A stretch of 64,000 bases of DNA, from NCBI GenBank assembly GCA_013874835.1, contig CP059430.1:488864-552863 (forward strand), read 5' to 3'. The DNA comes from Carnobacteriaceae bacterium zg-84 (GTDB lineage Bacteria; Bacillota; Bacilli; Lactobacillales; Aerococcaceae). A model generated the notes under the pieces. It saw only the letters and a list, made by a program, of their open reading frames with translations, was not told where the DNA came from and searched no databases. The position numbers and the translations under genes are program-made. Positions 52,427-63,400 of this stretch are shown piece after piece (position 1 is the first letter of the stretch; the number at the start of each line of letters is the position of its first letter).

Positions 52427-53322
52427 AAAAACGATATATCTTTTTAGGTTTTGTGATTGTGTATACAGTGCTACAATTTATTGCCATATCTCCCGAGAAG
52501 CCACTGGCTTATAAATTTAAAGCAAAAAATGGAATACCGCTCGTCATTGCACATGGAGGAGCTAAAAAACTATTTCCAGAAAATACAATATATGCTTTTG
52601 AACAAGCTATGGCACTAGGCGTAGATGCCTTGGAATTAGATTTAAGACTAACCAAGGATAATATTGTCGTAACACATCATAACGAAACGATTGATGAAAC
52701 AAGTGATGGCACTGGACGTGTTATCGACTATACGTATGACGAGTTAAAAAATTTTAACTTTGGTGCAAAATTTGTTGATCCCGAAGGGAAAATGCCCTTT
52801 CAACAAAAACACGAAAAAGTTATTCCAATGACTTTAGACGACTTATTTGCGACATACGCCAAGAAAACATTATTTATTATTGAAATAAAAGATGAGGGCG
52901 AAGCAGGCAAAGAGGTTGCACGTCAAATTAAGAAACTGATTGAGAAATATGATATTGTAGAAGATGTTAGTGTCGCAAGTTTTATTCAGAGTAATTTAGC
53001 TTACTATCGCTCAATCAAAGACCCAAAAAGTCACACAAGTATGAGTGAAGAAGATGCAAAAACAAGTGTCTATTCTATGTATGGAGGTTACGACTTCTTT
53101 ATGCACTACGGAGTAGAGGGAGCACAATTTCCAACATTTGAAACAGTCCCTCTTGATACGGACTATTTGATTTGGAAACTGAAAAAACATAATATGTTTG
53201 TCCAATATTGGACGATTGACGATGAAGAAACAATGACCACCCTTATTCAAAAAGGCGTGGATGGTATCATGTCCGACAGACCCGATATTTTAAAAAAAGT
53301 CATACAACAAATGAAAAAATAA
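52423..53322 (+). CDS. glycerophosphodiester phosphodiesterase
   Basis: The 299-residue protein has an N-terminal membrane anchor or uncleaved signal (residues 6-24) and a GDPD TIM barrel: IAHGGAKKLFPENTIYAFE, LELDLRLTKDNIVVTHH and FIIEIKD. The usual Arg of the HRG motif is Gly here, which occurs in some family branches. It probably acts outside the membrane on glycerophosphodiesters. Its start overlaps the crcB stop codon (ATGA), with AAAGGAG inside crcB. Confidence 0.9.
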   Translation: MKKRYIFLGFVIVYTVLQFIAISPEKPLAYKFKAKNGIPLVIAHGGAKKLFPENTIYAFEQAMALGVDALELDLRLTKDNIVVTHHNETIDETSDGTGRVIDYTYDELKNFNFGAKFVDPEGKMPFQQKHEKVIPMTLDDLFATYAKKTLFIIEIKDEGEAGKEVARQIKKLIEKYDIVEDVSVASFIQSNLAYYRSIKDPKSHTSMSEEDAKTSVYSMYGGYDFFMHYGVEGAQFPTFETVPLDTDYLIWKLKKHNMFVQYWTIDDEETMTTLIQKGVDGIMSDRPDILKKVIQQMKK

Positions 53323-53341
53323 ATTGGCTTATAGTGAAGTC

Positions 53342-53391
53342 AAAAAAAGAGTTAACGAAACCATTACCACGGTTTCGTTAACTCTTTTTTC
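53342..53391 (+). terminator. terminator after gdpd
   Basis: AAAAAAGAGTTAACGAAACC pairs with GGTTTCGTTAACTCTTTTTT, a 20-bp stem with T-runs on both strands. Confidence 0.9.
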
Positions 53392-53940
53392 TATGTGTCA
53401 TATATAAACCGACAAATGTAGCATTGGATATGCTGAAAAGATTAAATCAATAACGTTTTTAGCGTTTGACAAGAAGAAACCGATATTATGAAAGAAATAG
53501 TGTGGTTTTTATGGCGTATTATGATAAAAATTTAGTAAGGGGTACCTTAAAATGCATTATTTTTATTTAAATTAAGGTTATTTTATCGTTTTAGTGAAAA
53601 AATGTTGACTTATAAAAGTAGAATGATATTATTTTTGTAGATATAACAGCTTTTTGATAGAGATAACGGAGTGAATTGGCTCATATAAATGGGGATATTT
53701 AAAGAGCTAGTCTATTTGAAAAATCTTTAAAAAAGAACAGCGTGGGGTACATCAAAACGTATGATACATCGAAAAAACGATATGATATAAATTATTTTTG
53801 GAAGAAAATATTGTATGGCTATGATGAAACAGTATGATGATATGTAGAGGTCGGATTGTAGCATAATCATCACCATCATTTTGATGTCAAAGAAAAGGAA
53901 GAATGAAAATTATCTTTGTAAAATAAATGATTAGGAGGAA
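53392..53940. other. 549-base gap without a recognisable gene
   Basis: The region is AT-rich and has stop codons in all frames. A possible promoter TTGACT (53605-53610) and TATTAT (53627-53632), 16 bases apart, points toward the MFS gene and would give a leader of about 300 bases. I see no riboswitch class I know and no repeats. Confidence 0.5.
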
Positions 53941-53946
53941 ATGGAA

Positions 53947-55125
53947 ATGTTAATTAATAAAAATTTTACAAAACTATGGTTTGGGAGATTGATGAGCAAT
54001 TATGGAGATAGTGTTGTGTATATTGTATTGATATGGTATATCATGCAAAATACACAAGATATGTTTTGGGTAGGAGCCCTTAATGCAGCTGCTTTTGCTC
54101 CGACAATGCTCTCTTTTTTATTTGGTAATTTAATTGATAGACATAAAAAGGGTAAAATACTTGTCATACTAGAATTGGGACAAGCGTTAGGAAATCTCAT
54201 GATTTTATTTGCGATGTTTTGTTTACCTATTATGCCACTTCTTTTATGTGCTATCGTCTTTTTTTCTTGTATGTTTAGTATGAATACGTATCCTGTGCAA
54301 GATGCGTTTGTTCCACTTTTAGTGAAAGAAGAAAAATTAGAAGCGGCACAATCCTATATGTCTATTGGTTATAAAATAGCAGATTATTTATTTAATGGGA
54401 CGATTGGATTTGTATTAAAAATGATTAGTCCTATAGTATTGTTGTTGTCTTCAATAGGAAGTTTTTTATTATCTGCAACTTTATTTCAAAAGATTGATTG
54501 CAAAGAAGAAATAAAAGAGTTACATCATGAAAAGTCAGAATCCGTTTTTGAAGGATTTAAAATTATTTTTTCAAATCCACTATTAAGAATGTTGACGATA
54601 TCTTCTGCGATTTGTAATTTTGGATTTTCAGGATTTAATGTGTATACTGCACAAATTTCTAAAAGTTTAAATGACCCTACTTTATTAGGCTTAATTAGTG
54701 CGATGTTATCTGTAGGCTGTCTTTTTGGCAGTACATTTATTGTTCATAAAGTATTGAAAGGGATGGCGACTTATCAAAAAATGATAATCGGGTACTGTTT
54801 TTTTGGATTTTGTATGGCAATAATGTCCTTTTTTGTTAGTGGATATTGGACAGTACTAGCAGGTATGTTAGTATCGGGCTTTTTTCTGGGAATTGTTCAA
54901 ACTGTTACGACACCTATTATCCAATCTTCTATTCCAAACGAGCAATTAGGGAAAGTATTTGCCACACAAGGAACAATATCTGTGGGGATTATGCCAGTAT
55001 CATCATTGATATGGGGGGTTCTAGCTAATTATATTTCTGTTGATATATTTTTTGTGATATTCGGTATCATCTATGTAAGTTGTTCAGCAATATTTTTCTA
55101 TCAACGAAATAAAGTTGTTTCATAA
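53947..55125 (+). CDS. MFS exporter, Mef/EntS-like
   Basis: The 392-residue protein has twelve membrane segments, N-terminal NKNFTKLWFGRLMSNYGDSV, and the cytoplasmic loop GNLIDRHKKGKIL of the MFS_3 group, which contains macrolide efflux (Mef) proteins and siderophore exporters. Substrate is unknown. ATG 53947 is 8 bases after TAGGAGG; ATG 53941 is too close. A long leader precedes it. Confidence 0.87.
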   Translation: MLINKNFTKLWFGRLMSNYGDSVVYIVLIWYIMQNTQDMFWVGALNAAAFAPTMLSFLFGNLIDRHKKGKILVILELGQALGNLMILFAMFCLPIMPLLLCAIVFFSCMFSMNTYPVQDAFVPLLVKEEKLEAAQSYMSIGYKIADYLFNGTIGFVLKMISPIVLLLSSIGSFLLSATLFQKIDCKEEIKELHHEKSESVFEGFKIIFSNPLLRMLTISSAICNFGFSGFNVYTAQISKSLNDPTLLGLISAMLSVGCLFGSTFIVHKVLKGMATYQKMIIGYCFFGFCMAIMSFFVSGYWTVLAGMLVSGFFLGIVQTVTTPIIQSSIPNEQLGKVFATQGTISVGIMPVSSLIWGVLANYISVDIFFVIFGIIYVSCSAIFFYQRNKVVS

Positions 55126-55140
55126 CAATAAGAATGTGAT

Positions 55141-55166
55141 AACCTCCTTTTAGGAGGGTTTTTTCT
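55141..55166 (+). terminator. terminator after MFS gene
   Basis: AACCTCC pairs with GGAGGGTT around TTTTA and a T-run follows. Confidence 0.8.
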
Positions 55167-55308
55167 TTTATAAAAGAATTTATTATAAATCGCACACCAC
55201 ATAGAAGATGTCACTCACTACGATGCTATTTTAGAGATTGGCAATCGTTGAACTATCGAGTTTAGACAATTTATGATATACTAACAAAAAAGAAATTGGA
55301 GGGATTAT

Positions 55309-57048
55309 ATGAGCGGAGAATGGTCTTTAAAAGAATTATATGAAAGCTACGACTCACCAGAATATAAACAAGATTTAGAAAAATTAGAAAGTCTATATCA
55401 ATCATTAGGCGATTTAACACTAGTGGATAATTTAGAAACAATCAAACAAGTTATCTCATACTTAGAAGAAACAAATATACTAGGCTCAAAATTGTATGCT
55501 TACTCTTCTTTACAATTAGCTGTGAATACAACAGATACAGTGAGTTTACAAGCTAATAGTAAAGTACAAAAATTATTTTCAAAATATGCTAAAGTACATG
55601 CTAAAATCAATAAATTTTTAGGTAGCATAGAAACAGATATATCAGCAGATGCACATTTAAGTCAATATGCATTCTTGTTTGAACAAGCTAAAAAAGAGTA
55701 CAAACATTTATTATCAGATGATGTAGAAGAAGTTATCTCGACAATGAATTTAAGTGCTGGTAATTCATGGAGTCAATTACAAGAATTTTTAACATCAACA
55801 GTTGAAACAGAATTTGACGGTAAATCAGTTACATTAAGTGAAATTCGTAACCTTGCCTATGATGAAAGCCAAGACGTGAGAAAACGTGCATACGAAGCTG
55901 AATTAGAAATGTATCGTACCATTAAAGAACCAGTAGCATTTGCCTTAAACAATATTAAATCGCAAGTGAATGACATTACAAAATTAAGAGGATACGACAG
56001 TCCTTTAGATGCTACTTTACAAGCATCATGGATGAGTAAAGAAACATTAGATGCATTACTAGAAGCAATTAAAGATTCTCTACCTGCATTCCGTCGCTAC
56101 TTAAAACATAAAGCAACATTACTAGGTCATACGAATGGTTTACCGTTTTATGATTTATTTGCACCAATCGGAAAAGGTGCAAGCCGTACATTTACAGTAG
56201 AAGAATCAAAAGAGTATTTAATGAAACATTTTTCTAAATTCTCTAAAGACTTGGCAGATATGGTAGAGGAATTTTATGATAATCACTATATTGACATGTT
56301 CCCTAGAAAAGGAAAAGTCGGTGGAGCGTTCTGTTACAATTTACCATTTATCAAACAATCTCGTGTAATGATGAATTTTGACGGTTCTTTAAACAATGTT
56401 GTAACAATGGCACATGAATTAGGACATGCTTATCACGGTTTACACATGCAAGAGCATCTACCATTGAGTTGGGAATACTCAATGCCGGTTGCCGAAACAG
56501 CCTCTACATTTAATGAAGCATTGATTATGAGAAGTGTGATTGCTGAAGCAAGTGACGAAGAAAAAGCAAGTCTTATTGAATCAGAATTACAAGATACAAC
56601 ACAAATTATTGTCGATATTTACTCACGTTACTTGTTCGAAAGTGCTGTATTTGAACAACGTAAAGAAAAATTTATGTTCTCTAAAGATTTAGAAGACATC
56701 ATGTTAAACGCACAAAAAGAAGCGTATGGTGACGGATTAGATGAAAATGCAATGCACCCATATATGTGGTTATGTAAAGGACATTACTATTCAGCTGGTT
56801 TAAGTTTTTACAACTTCCCTTATGCATTTGGAGGACTATTCTCTAAAGGTTTATATGCGATGTATTTAGAACAACCAGAGGGATTTGTTGAAAAATACCA
56901 AGCGATGCTTTATGCAACAACAGTAACAACAGCCGAAGACACAGCAAAAACAATGGGCGTTGATTTAACGAAAAAAGAATTTTGGGCAAAAGCACTTGGA
57001 CAAGTTGAAGAAAAAATTGATGAATTTATTCGTTTAACAAGCAAATAA
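55309..57048 (+). CDS. pepF: oligoendopeptidase F family zinc metallopeptidase
   Basis: The 579-residue M3B peptidase has the zinc site MAHELGHAYHG (near residue 366) with the third ligand region AETASTFNEALI about 25 residues later. It degrades short peptides in the cytoplasm. Length is in the PepF/M3B range. ATG follows TTGGAGGG; a TATACT -10 lies about 35 bases upstream. It is a single gene with a strong terminator. Confidence 0.93.
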   Translation: MSGEWSLKELYESYDSPEYKQDLEKLESLYQSLGDLTLVDNLETIKQVISYLEETNILGSKLYAYSSLQLAVNTTDTVSLQANSKVQKLFSKYAKVHAKINKFLGSIETDISADAHLSQYAFLFEQAKKEYKHLLSDDVEEVISTMNLSAGNSWSQLQEFLTSTVETEFDGKSVTLSEIRNLAYDESQDVRKRAYEAELEMYRTIKEPVAFALNNIKSQVNDITKLRGYDSPLDATLQASWMSKETLDALLEAIKDSLPAFRRYLKHKATLLGHTNGLPFYDLFAPIGKGASRTFTVEESKEYLMKHFSKFSKDLADMVEEFYDNHYIDMFPRKGKVGGAFCYNLPFIKQSRVMMNFDGSLNNVVTMAHELGHAYHGLHMQEHLPLSWEYSMPVAETASTFNEALIMRSVIAEASDEEKASLIESELQDTTQIIVDIYSRYLFESAVFEQRKEKFMFSKDLEDIMLNAQKEAYGDGLDENAMHPYMWLCKGHYYSAGLSFYNFPYAFGGLFSKGLYAMYLEQPEGFVEKYQAMLYATTVTTAEDTAKTMGVDLTKKEFWAKALGQVEEKIDEFIRLTSK

Positions 57049-57058
57049 TAAAGTTCGA

Positions 57059-57104
57059 GAAAAGCAACTAGAGAGCACGGAAGTGCTCTCTAGTTGCTTT
57101 TTTG
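57059..57104 (+). terminator. pepF terminator
   Basis: AAAAGCAACTAGAGAGCAC pairs with GTGCTCTCTAGTTGCTTTT around GGAA, followed by T's. Confidence 0.9.
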
Positions 57105-57140
57105 TGCTCTTTGAAAAAGAGAGGAGTAGTTTTTAATATA

Positions 57141-57172
57141 TTTTGCATAATAAACAAAAAAATTATGCAAAA
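57141..57172. repeat. inverted repeat in adhesin upstream region
   Basis: TTTTGCATAAT and ATTATGCAAAA form a perfect 11-bp inverted repeat with a 10-base spacer, about 230 bases before the surface-protein start. It could be a regulator site or a weak hairpin. Confidence 0.5.
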
Positions 57173-57180
57173 AACTAGAC

Positions 57181-57300
57181 TTTTTAGGACAAAGAAAATG
57201 TTATGCTCTTAATAAAAAACATAAGAGAAATCAGTGAAAAAACGTTTATAAATAAGGGTTTTGAGTTCCGTATAGGGATTATAGCACAATGTCCTAAAAA
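57181..57300. repeat. distant inverted repeat in adhesin leader
   Basis: TTTTTAGGACA (57181-57191) and TGTCCTAAAAA (57290-57300) are exact complements bracketing about 100 bases. The segment between them has no reading frame of note. It may fold as a leader structure. Confidence 0.45.
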
Positions 57301-57401
57301 ATCCTACTTTCTCGTACAAAAGAAATGGGGTATATAAAAAAGCGTTAACTAAAGGGGTGTAGCGTTTTCCGTTTATGGTTTATAAAAGGGAGGATATACT
57401 A

Positions 57402-60400
57402 TTGAAAAAACCAGATATATTTAAAAAAGTTAGTAAATTTAGCATTCGTAAATTTACTATCGGCACATTCTCAGTCATGATTGGAGCATCTTTTATTCTA
57501 ACTCCAGGATTAGATGTTACAAACCAAATAAGTATTGTTTATGGGGAAGAAGTGGATAATCCATACGGGAGATTTGCCGAGCACTATCCGGATGGGTCGT
57601 TTAAATTAGTTAGAGATAACAGAACCTTAGCCGATGTTGATACACATGTGCGATATACACAATATATTTCGACAGATGAAAATGGAAAAAGACATGTTAA
57701 ATGGGATATTCTTTTTAATACAGGGCATGAACATATGAATAGACCGATGCTATATTTTGTCGTACCAGCAGGTGTCAACGTGACAAGTGTTTCTAAATTT
57801 GAAAGACTAAGAGAAGATAGACCGTGGGAAAAACAATGGGAAGTATCACCTAAAGATTGGAAAACAAACACAAGATTTTTAGGGTCTAGAGAAGAGGATA
57901 CATTTGACAAAGAATGGAACAGCAGGGTTACGTATGGAGGTGGTGATTTAGCAAGATTTTTAAATAATGAAGTTAATTTAAACGATAGTTCAGGAAACCC
58001 TTTATTAGATAACATATATATAAATTGGGAAAAAAACGATCATGATGATGCCTATCGAATGATTGTTGAAGGTGATATTGTATCGGAAGAAGACAATGAC
58101 TTACCATTTGTTACTGGTATGATGTCAAGTTTTGCAGTTCTTAATAGTCGAAAACATAATTATGTTACAGGGAGTACCAGAGCTATTTCTGAACAAACTG
58201 TCACAGACACTTATGTTATCACGAATGAGCATCAAACGGTTGAAAATCGCACGCAGTCTGATGCTAAATACGGATTTGAAAAAACGAATGCGAATACATT
58301 TGTGTATAAATACAATGTGTTAGACGATATACCGTTGAATACGGATGATTTATTGAAAGAGTTGATTGCGACACCGAAAGAGCCAAACCAACGAACGTTA
58401 GAGGGGGTTGAAAAACGAAAAGCAGAAGAAAATCAAGACGGTTATTCTCTTGAAAACAATATCGTTTATAAAAAAGACAACTCTACGATTAAAGTTTTAG
58501 ATGTGGTTGATCCAGTAAGTAAGCGTGGTAGTCAAAATATTACAATACCCAATGTCCCAATAACCAATGACAATCAGAGTGATACATTATCAATAGACAG
58601 TGCAACAAATAATAATCATGAAGCATTTGATATTAGTGTGGGAAATCATGATAAATTGGTGACTGATTCGTTAAAAAAATATCAAATTTATGCTAAAAAT
58701 AGAAGTATTAGCAATTATACAGATTTAAATACAGATACAACGTCAAATGTGAATAATTTATTTACGGTAGGTGTCTTACCGTCACAAGCCGAGCAATATA
58801 TTCCGCAAGTGAAACCAACAGTTTATGTTGATAAAGATACAGCGGTAACACCTAAAGAAATGATTGAACGTTTTAATAAGCAGTGGAGTCGTTCAGAAGA
58901 TTTAGGTGTGGATACTACTGGTTTACGTTATGCTTGGAAAATAGAGCCAAATACATCTGAAATAGGCTTAAAAGAGGGTGCTGTGACAATAACGTATCCA
59001 GACGGTTCAAGTGAAGATGTCCCTGTACATGTGAATGTGCGAGATACACAAGCACCAAGTGCTCCGACAGTAACACCCAATAATGACGGTAGTGTGACAG
59101 TAACCCCACCGAGTGATTTAGATACGAAGAAAGTAGACATTTCCTATATACCAGAAGATAGTGATACACCGGTGACAGTCACTGTGACAAAAGGTGAGGA
59201 CGGACAATGGACGAGCAATAACCCGAATGTGCCAGTTGATGCGACGACAGGTGTGGTGACTATTCCAGCAGAGAATGTAAAAGACGGTAGTCAAGTGAGT
59301 GCTACAGTAACAGATACATCAGGGAATGTGTCGACTACATCGAGTGGTACAGCAAAAAATAATCGGGTTATAGATAGTGACGGTGACGGTATATCAGATA
59401 AAGATGAAACCCGTTATGGTACAGACCCTAATAATCCAGATAGTGATGGCGATGGCGTGGTTGATAGTGATGAAATAGGTGAAGGTACAAATCCATTGCT
59501 TAAAGATAGTGACGGTGACGGATTAGAGGACGGTTATGAAATATCTATCAATACAAGTCCGTTAAAGGTTGATACAGACGGTGATGGCTTAACTGACCGT
59601 GATGAGTTAAGAACGTATCATACAGATCCTAGAATTAAAGATACAGATCATGATGGATTTGATGACGGCGTTGAGATACAAGAGGGAACGAATCCAAATG
59701 ATAGAACATCTTTTCCGGATAGAGTATCCCCAAATGCTCCGAGAGTAACCCCAAACGACGACGGAAGCGTCACGGTAACGCCACCAAATGATGTTGATAC
59801 GAAGACAGTTGAGATTACGTATACACCACAAGATAGCGATGACACAGTAACCGTGACGATCACTAAAGATGAGAACGGACAATGGATAAGTAGTGATCTA
59901 AATGTGAACGTTGATACGACAACAGGTGAGGTCACTATTCGAGCGGAGAACGTAAAAGACGATAGTACCGTGAGTGCTACGGCAACAGACAATGCAGGTA
60001 ATGTGTCAAATATCACAAGTAGTACAGCGGGACATGATCCGGATACGATAGCTCCAAGTGATCCAATGGTGATACCAAATGATGACGGTAGTGTGACAGT
60101 AGCACCACCAAGTGATTCCGATACGGAGATAATCGAGGTTGCCTATACGTCACAAGGCAGTGATGACCCAGTGACAATGATTATTACTAGAGATCGTAAC
60201 AGACGATGGATAGGTAGTAACCCAGAAGTGCTAATTGATGCGACGACAGGTGTGATGATCATTCCAGCAGAGAACGTAAAAGACGGTAGTACCGTAAGTG
60301 CCAAGGTAACAGACTATGCAGGTAATGTATCAAATACTGTAAGCGGTATAGCGGGAAATGATCCAGATACGACAGCTCCAAGTGCTCCGGTAGTGACACC

Positions 60401-63400
60401 GAACGACGACGGTAGTGTGACAGTAACACCACCAAATGATGTCGATACGAAGACAGTTGAGATTACATATACCCCACAAGGCAGTGACACCCCAGTAACC
60501 GTGACTATCACTAAAGGTGAGGACGGACAATGGACAAGCAGTAATCCAGATGTGTCAGTTGATGCAACAACAGGTGTGGTGACTATTCCAGCGGAGAAAG
60601 TAAAAGACGGTAGTACCGTGAGTGCCACGGCAACAGACAATGCTGGTAATGTATCAGATACCACAAGTGGAACAGCGAAAAATGATCCAGATACCACAGC
60701 CCCAAATACCCCAATAGTGACACCGAACGACGATGGCAGCGTCACGGCAACACCACCAAATGATGTCGATACAAAGACAGTCGAGATTACGTATACACCC
60801 CAAGGTAGTGACACCCCAGTAACCGTGACTATCACTAAAGATGAGAACGGACAATGGACAAGCAGTGATCCAAATGTGCCAGTTGATGCAACAACAGGTG
60901 TGGTAACTATTCCAGCAGAGAAAGTAAAAGACGGTAGTACTGTGAGTGCCACGGCAACAGACAATACTGGTAATGTATCAGATACCGCAAGCGGTATAGC
61001 GAAAAATGATCCAGACAGTGACGGTGACGGCGTGACTGATGGAGATGAGAAACACGACGGCACGAATCCAATGGTTCCAGATAGTGACGGTGACGGTGTA
61101 AACGATGGAGAAGAAAAATACGACGGCACCAATCCGTTAGTGCCAGACAGTGATGGCGATGGAGTGAACGATGGAGATGAAAAACATGACGGTACAAATC
61201 CATTGGAACCAGATAGTGACGACGACGGTGTAAACGACGGCGATGAGAAACACGACGGCACAAACCCAATGGTTCCAGATAGTGACGGCGACGGTGTAAA
61301 CGACGGCGATGAAAAACATGATGGTACGAATCCATTGGTTCCAGATAGTGATGGCGATGGCGTCAACGATGGCGATGAAAAACACGATGGTACGAATCCA
61401 TTGGTTCCAGATAGTGATGGCGATGGCGTAAACGATGGAGATGAAAAACAAGACGGCACGAACCCATTGGAACCAGATAGTGACGGAGATGGCGTCAACG
61501 ATGGTGACGAAAAACATGACGGTACGAATCCATTGGAATCAGATAGTGATGGCGATGACGTCAACGATGGTGACGAAAAACAAGACGGCACGAATCCATT
61601 GGTTTCAGACAGTGATAATGATGGTGTCAACGACGGAGATGAGAAACAAGACGGCACGAACCCAATGGTTCTGGACAGTGATGGCGATGGCGTGACCGAT
61701 GGAGATGAAAAACACGATGGCACGAACCCAATGGTTCCGGACAGTGATGGCGACGGCGTGACCGATGGAGATGAAAAACACGATGGTACCAATCCGTTAG
61801 TTCCAGACAGTGACGGTGATGGCGTCAACGATGGTGATGAAAAACATGATGGTACCAATCCGTTAGTTCTAGACAGTGATGGCGATGGCGTCAACGATGG
61901 CGATGAAAAACACGATGGCACGAATCCAATGGTTCCAGATAGTGACGGCGATGGTGTCAATGATGGTGACGAGAAACATGATGGCACCAATCCGTTAGTT
62001 CCAGATAGTGACGGCGATGGCGTCAACGATGGTGACGAAAAACATGACGGTACGAATCCGTTAGTTCCAGATAGTGACGGCGATGGTGTAACCGACAGCG
62101 ACGAGAAACACGATGGTACCAATCCGTTAGTTCCAGACAGTGATAATGACGGTGTAACTGACGGAGATGAAAAACATGATGGTACGAATCCATTGGTTCC
62201 AGACAGTGACGGCGATGGCGTGAGCGATGGAGATGAGAAACACGATGGTACCAATCCGCTAGTTCCGGATAGTGACGGCGATGGTGTCAATGATAGTGAT
62301 GAAAAACATGATGGCACGAATCCATTGGTTCCAGATAGTGACGGTGACGGTGTCAATGATGGTGACGAGAAACACGATGGCACGAATCCATTGGTTCCAG
62401 ATAGTGATGGCGATGGTGTCAATGATGGAGATGAGAAACACGATGGCACAAACCCAATGGCTCCAGACAGTGACAGCGATGGCGTCAATGATGGAGATGA
62501 AAAGCACGACGGCACCAATCCGTTAGTTCCAGACAGTGACGGAGATGGCGTCAACGATGGTGATGAAAAACATGACGGTACAAACCCAATGGTTCCGGAT
62601 AGTGACGGTGATGGCGTGAGCGATGGCGACGAGAAACACGATGGTACCAATCCGCTAGTTCCGGATAGTGACGGAGATGGCGTCAACGATGGTGACGAGA
62701 AACATGACGGTACAAACCCATTGGAACCAGATAGTGACGGTGATGGCGTGAACGACGGAGATGAGAAACACGACGGCACGAACCCAATGGCTCCAGACAG
62801 TGACAATGACGGTGTAACCGACGGAGATGAAAAACATGACGGTACAAACCCAATGGTTCCAGACAGTGACGGAGATGGCGTGAACGATGGAGATGAGAAA
62901 CACGACGGCACCAATCCGTTGGTTCCAGACAGTGACGGAGATGGTGTCAATGACAGTGACGAAAAACATGACGGTACAAACCCAATGGTTCCAGACAGTG
63001 ACGGAGATGGCGTGAACGATGGAGATGAGAAACACGACGGCACCAATCCGTTGGTTCCAGACAGTGACGGAGATGGTGTCAATGATAGTGATGAAAAACA
63101 CGATGGCACAAACCCAATGGCTCCAGACAGTGACGGTGATGGCATCAACGATGGAGATGAGAAACACGATGGCACAAACCCAATGGCTCCAGACAGTGAC
63201 AATGACGGTGTAACCGACGGAGATGAAAAACATGACGGTACAAACCCAATGGTTCCAGACAGTGACGGAGATGGCGTGAACGATGGAGATGAGAAACACG
63301 ACGGCACCAATCCGTTGGTTCCAGACAGTGACGGAGATGGTGTCAATGATAGTGACGAAAAACATGACGGTACAAACCCATTGGAACCAGACAGTGACGG

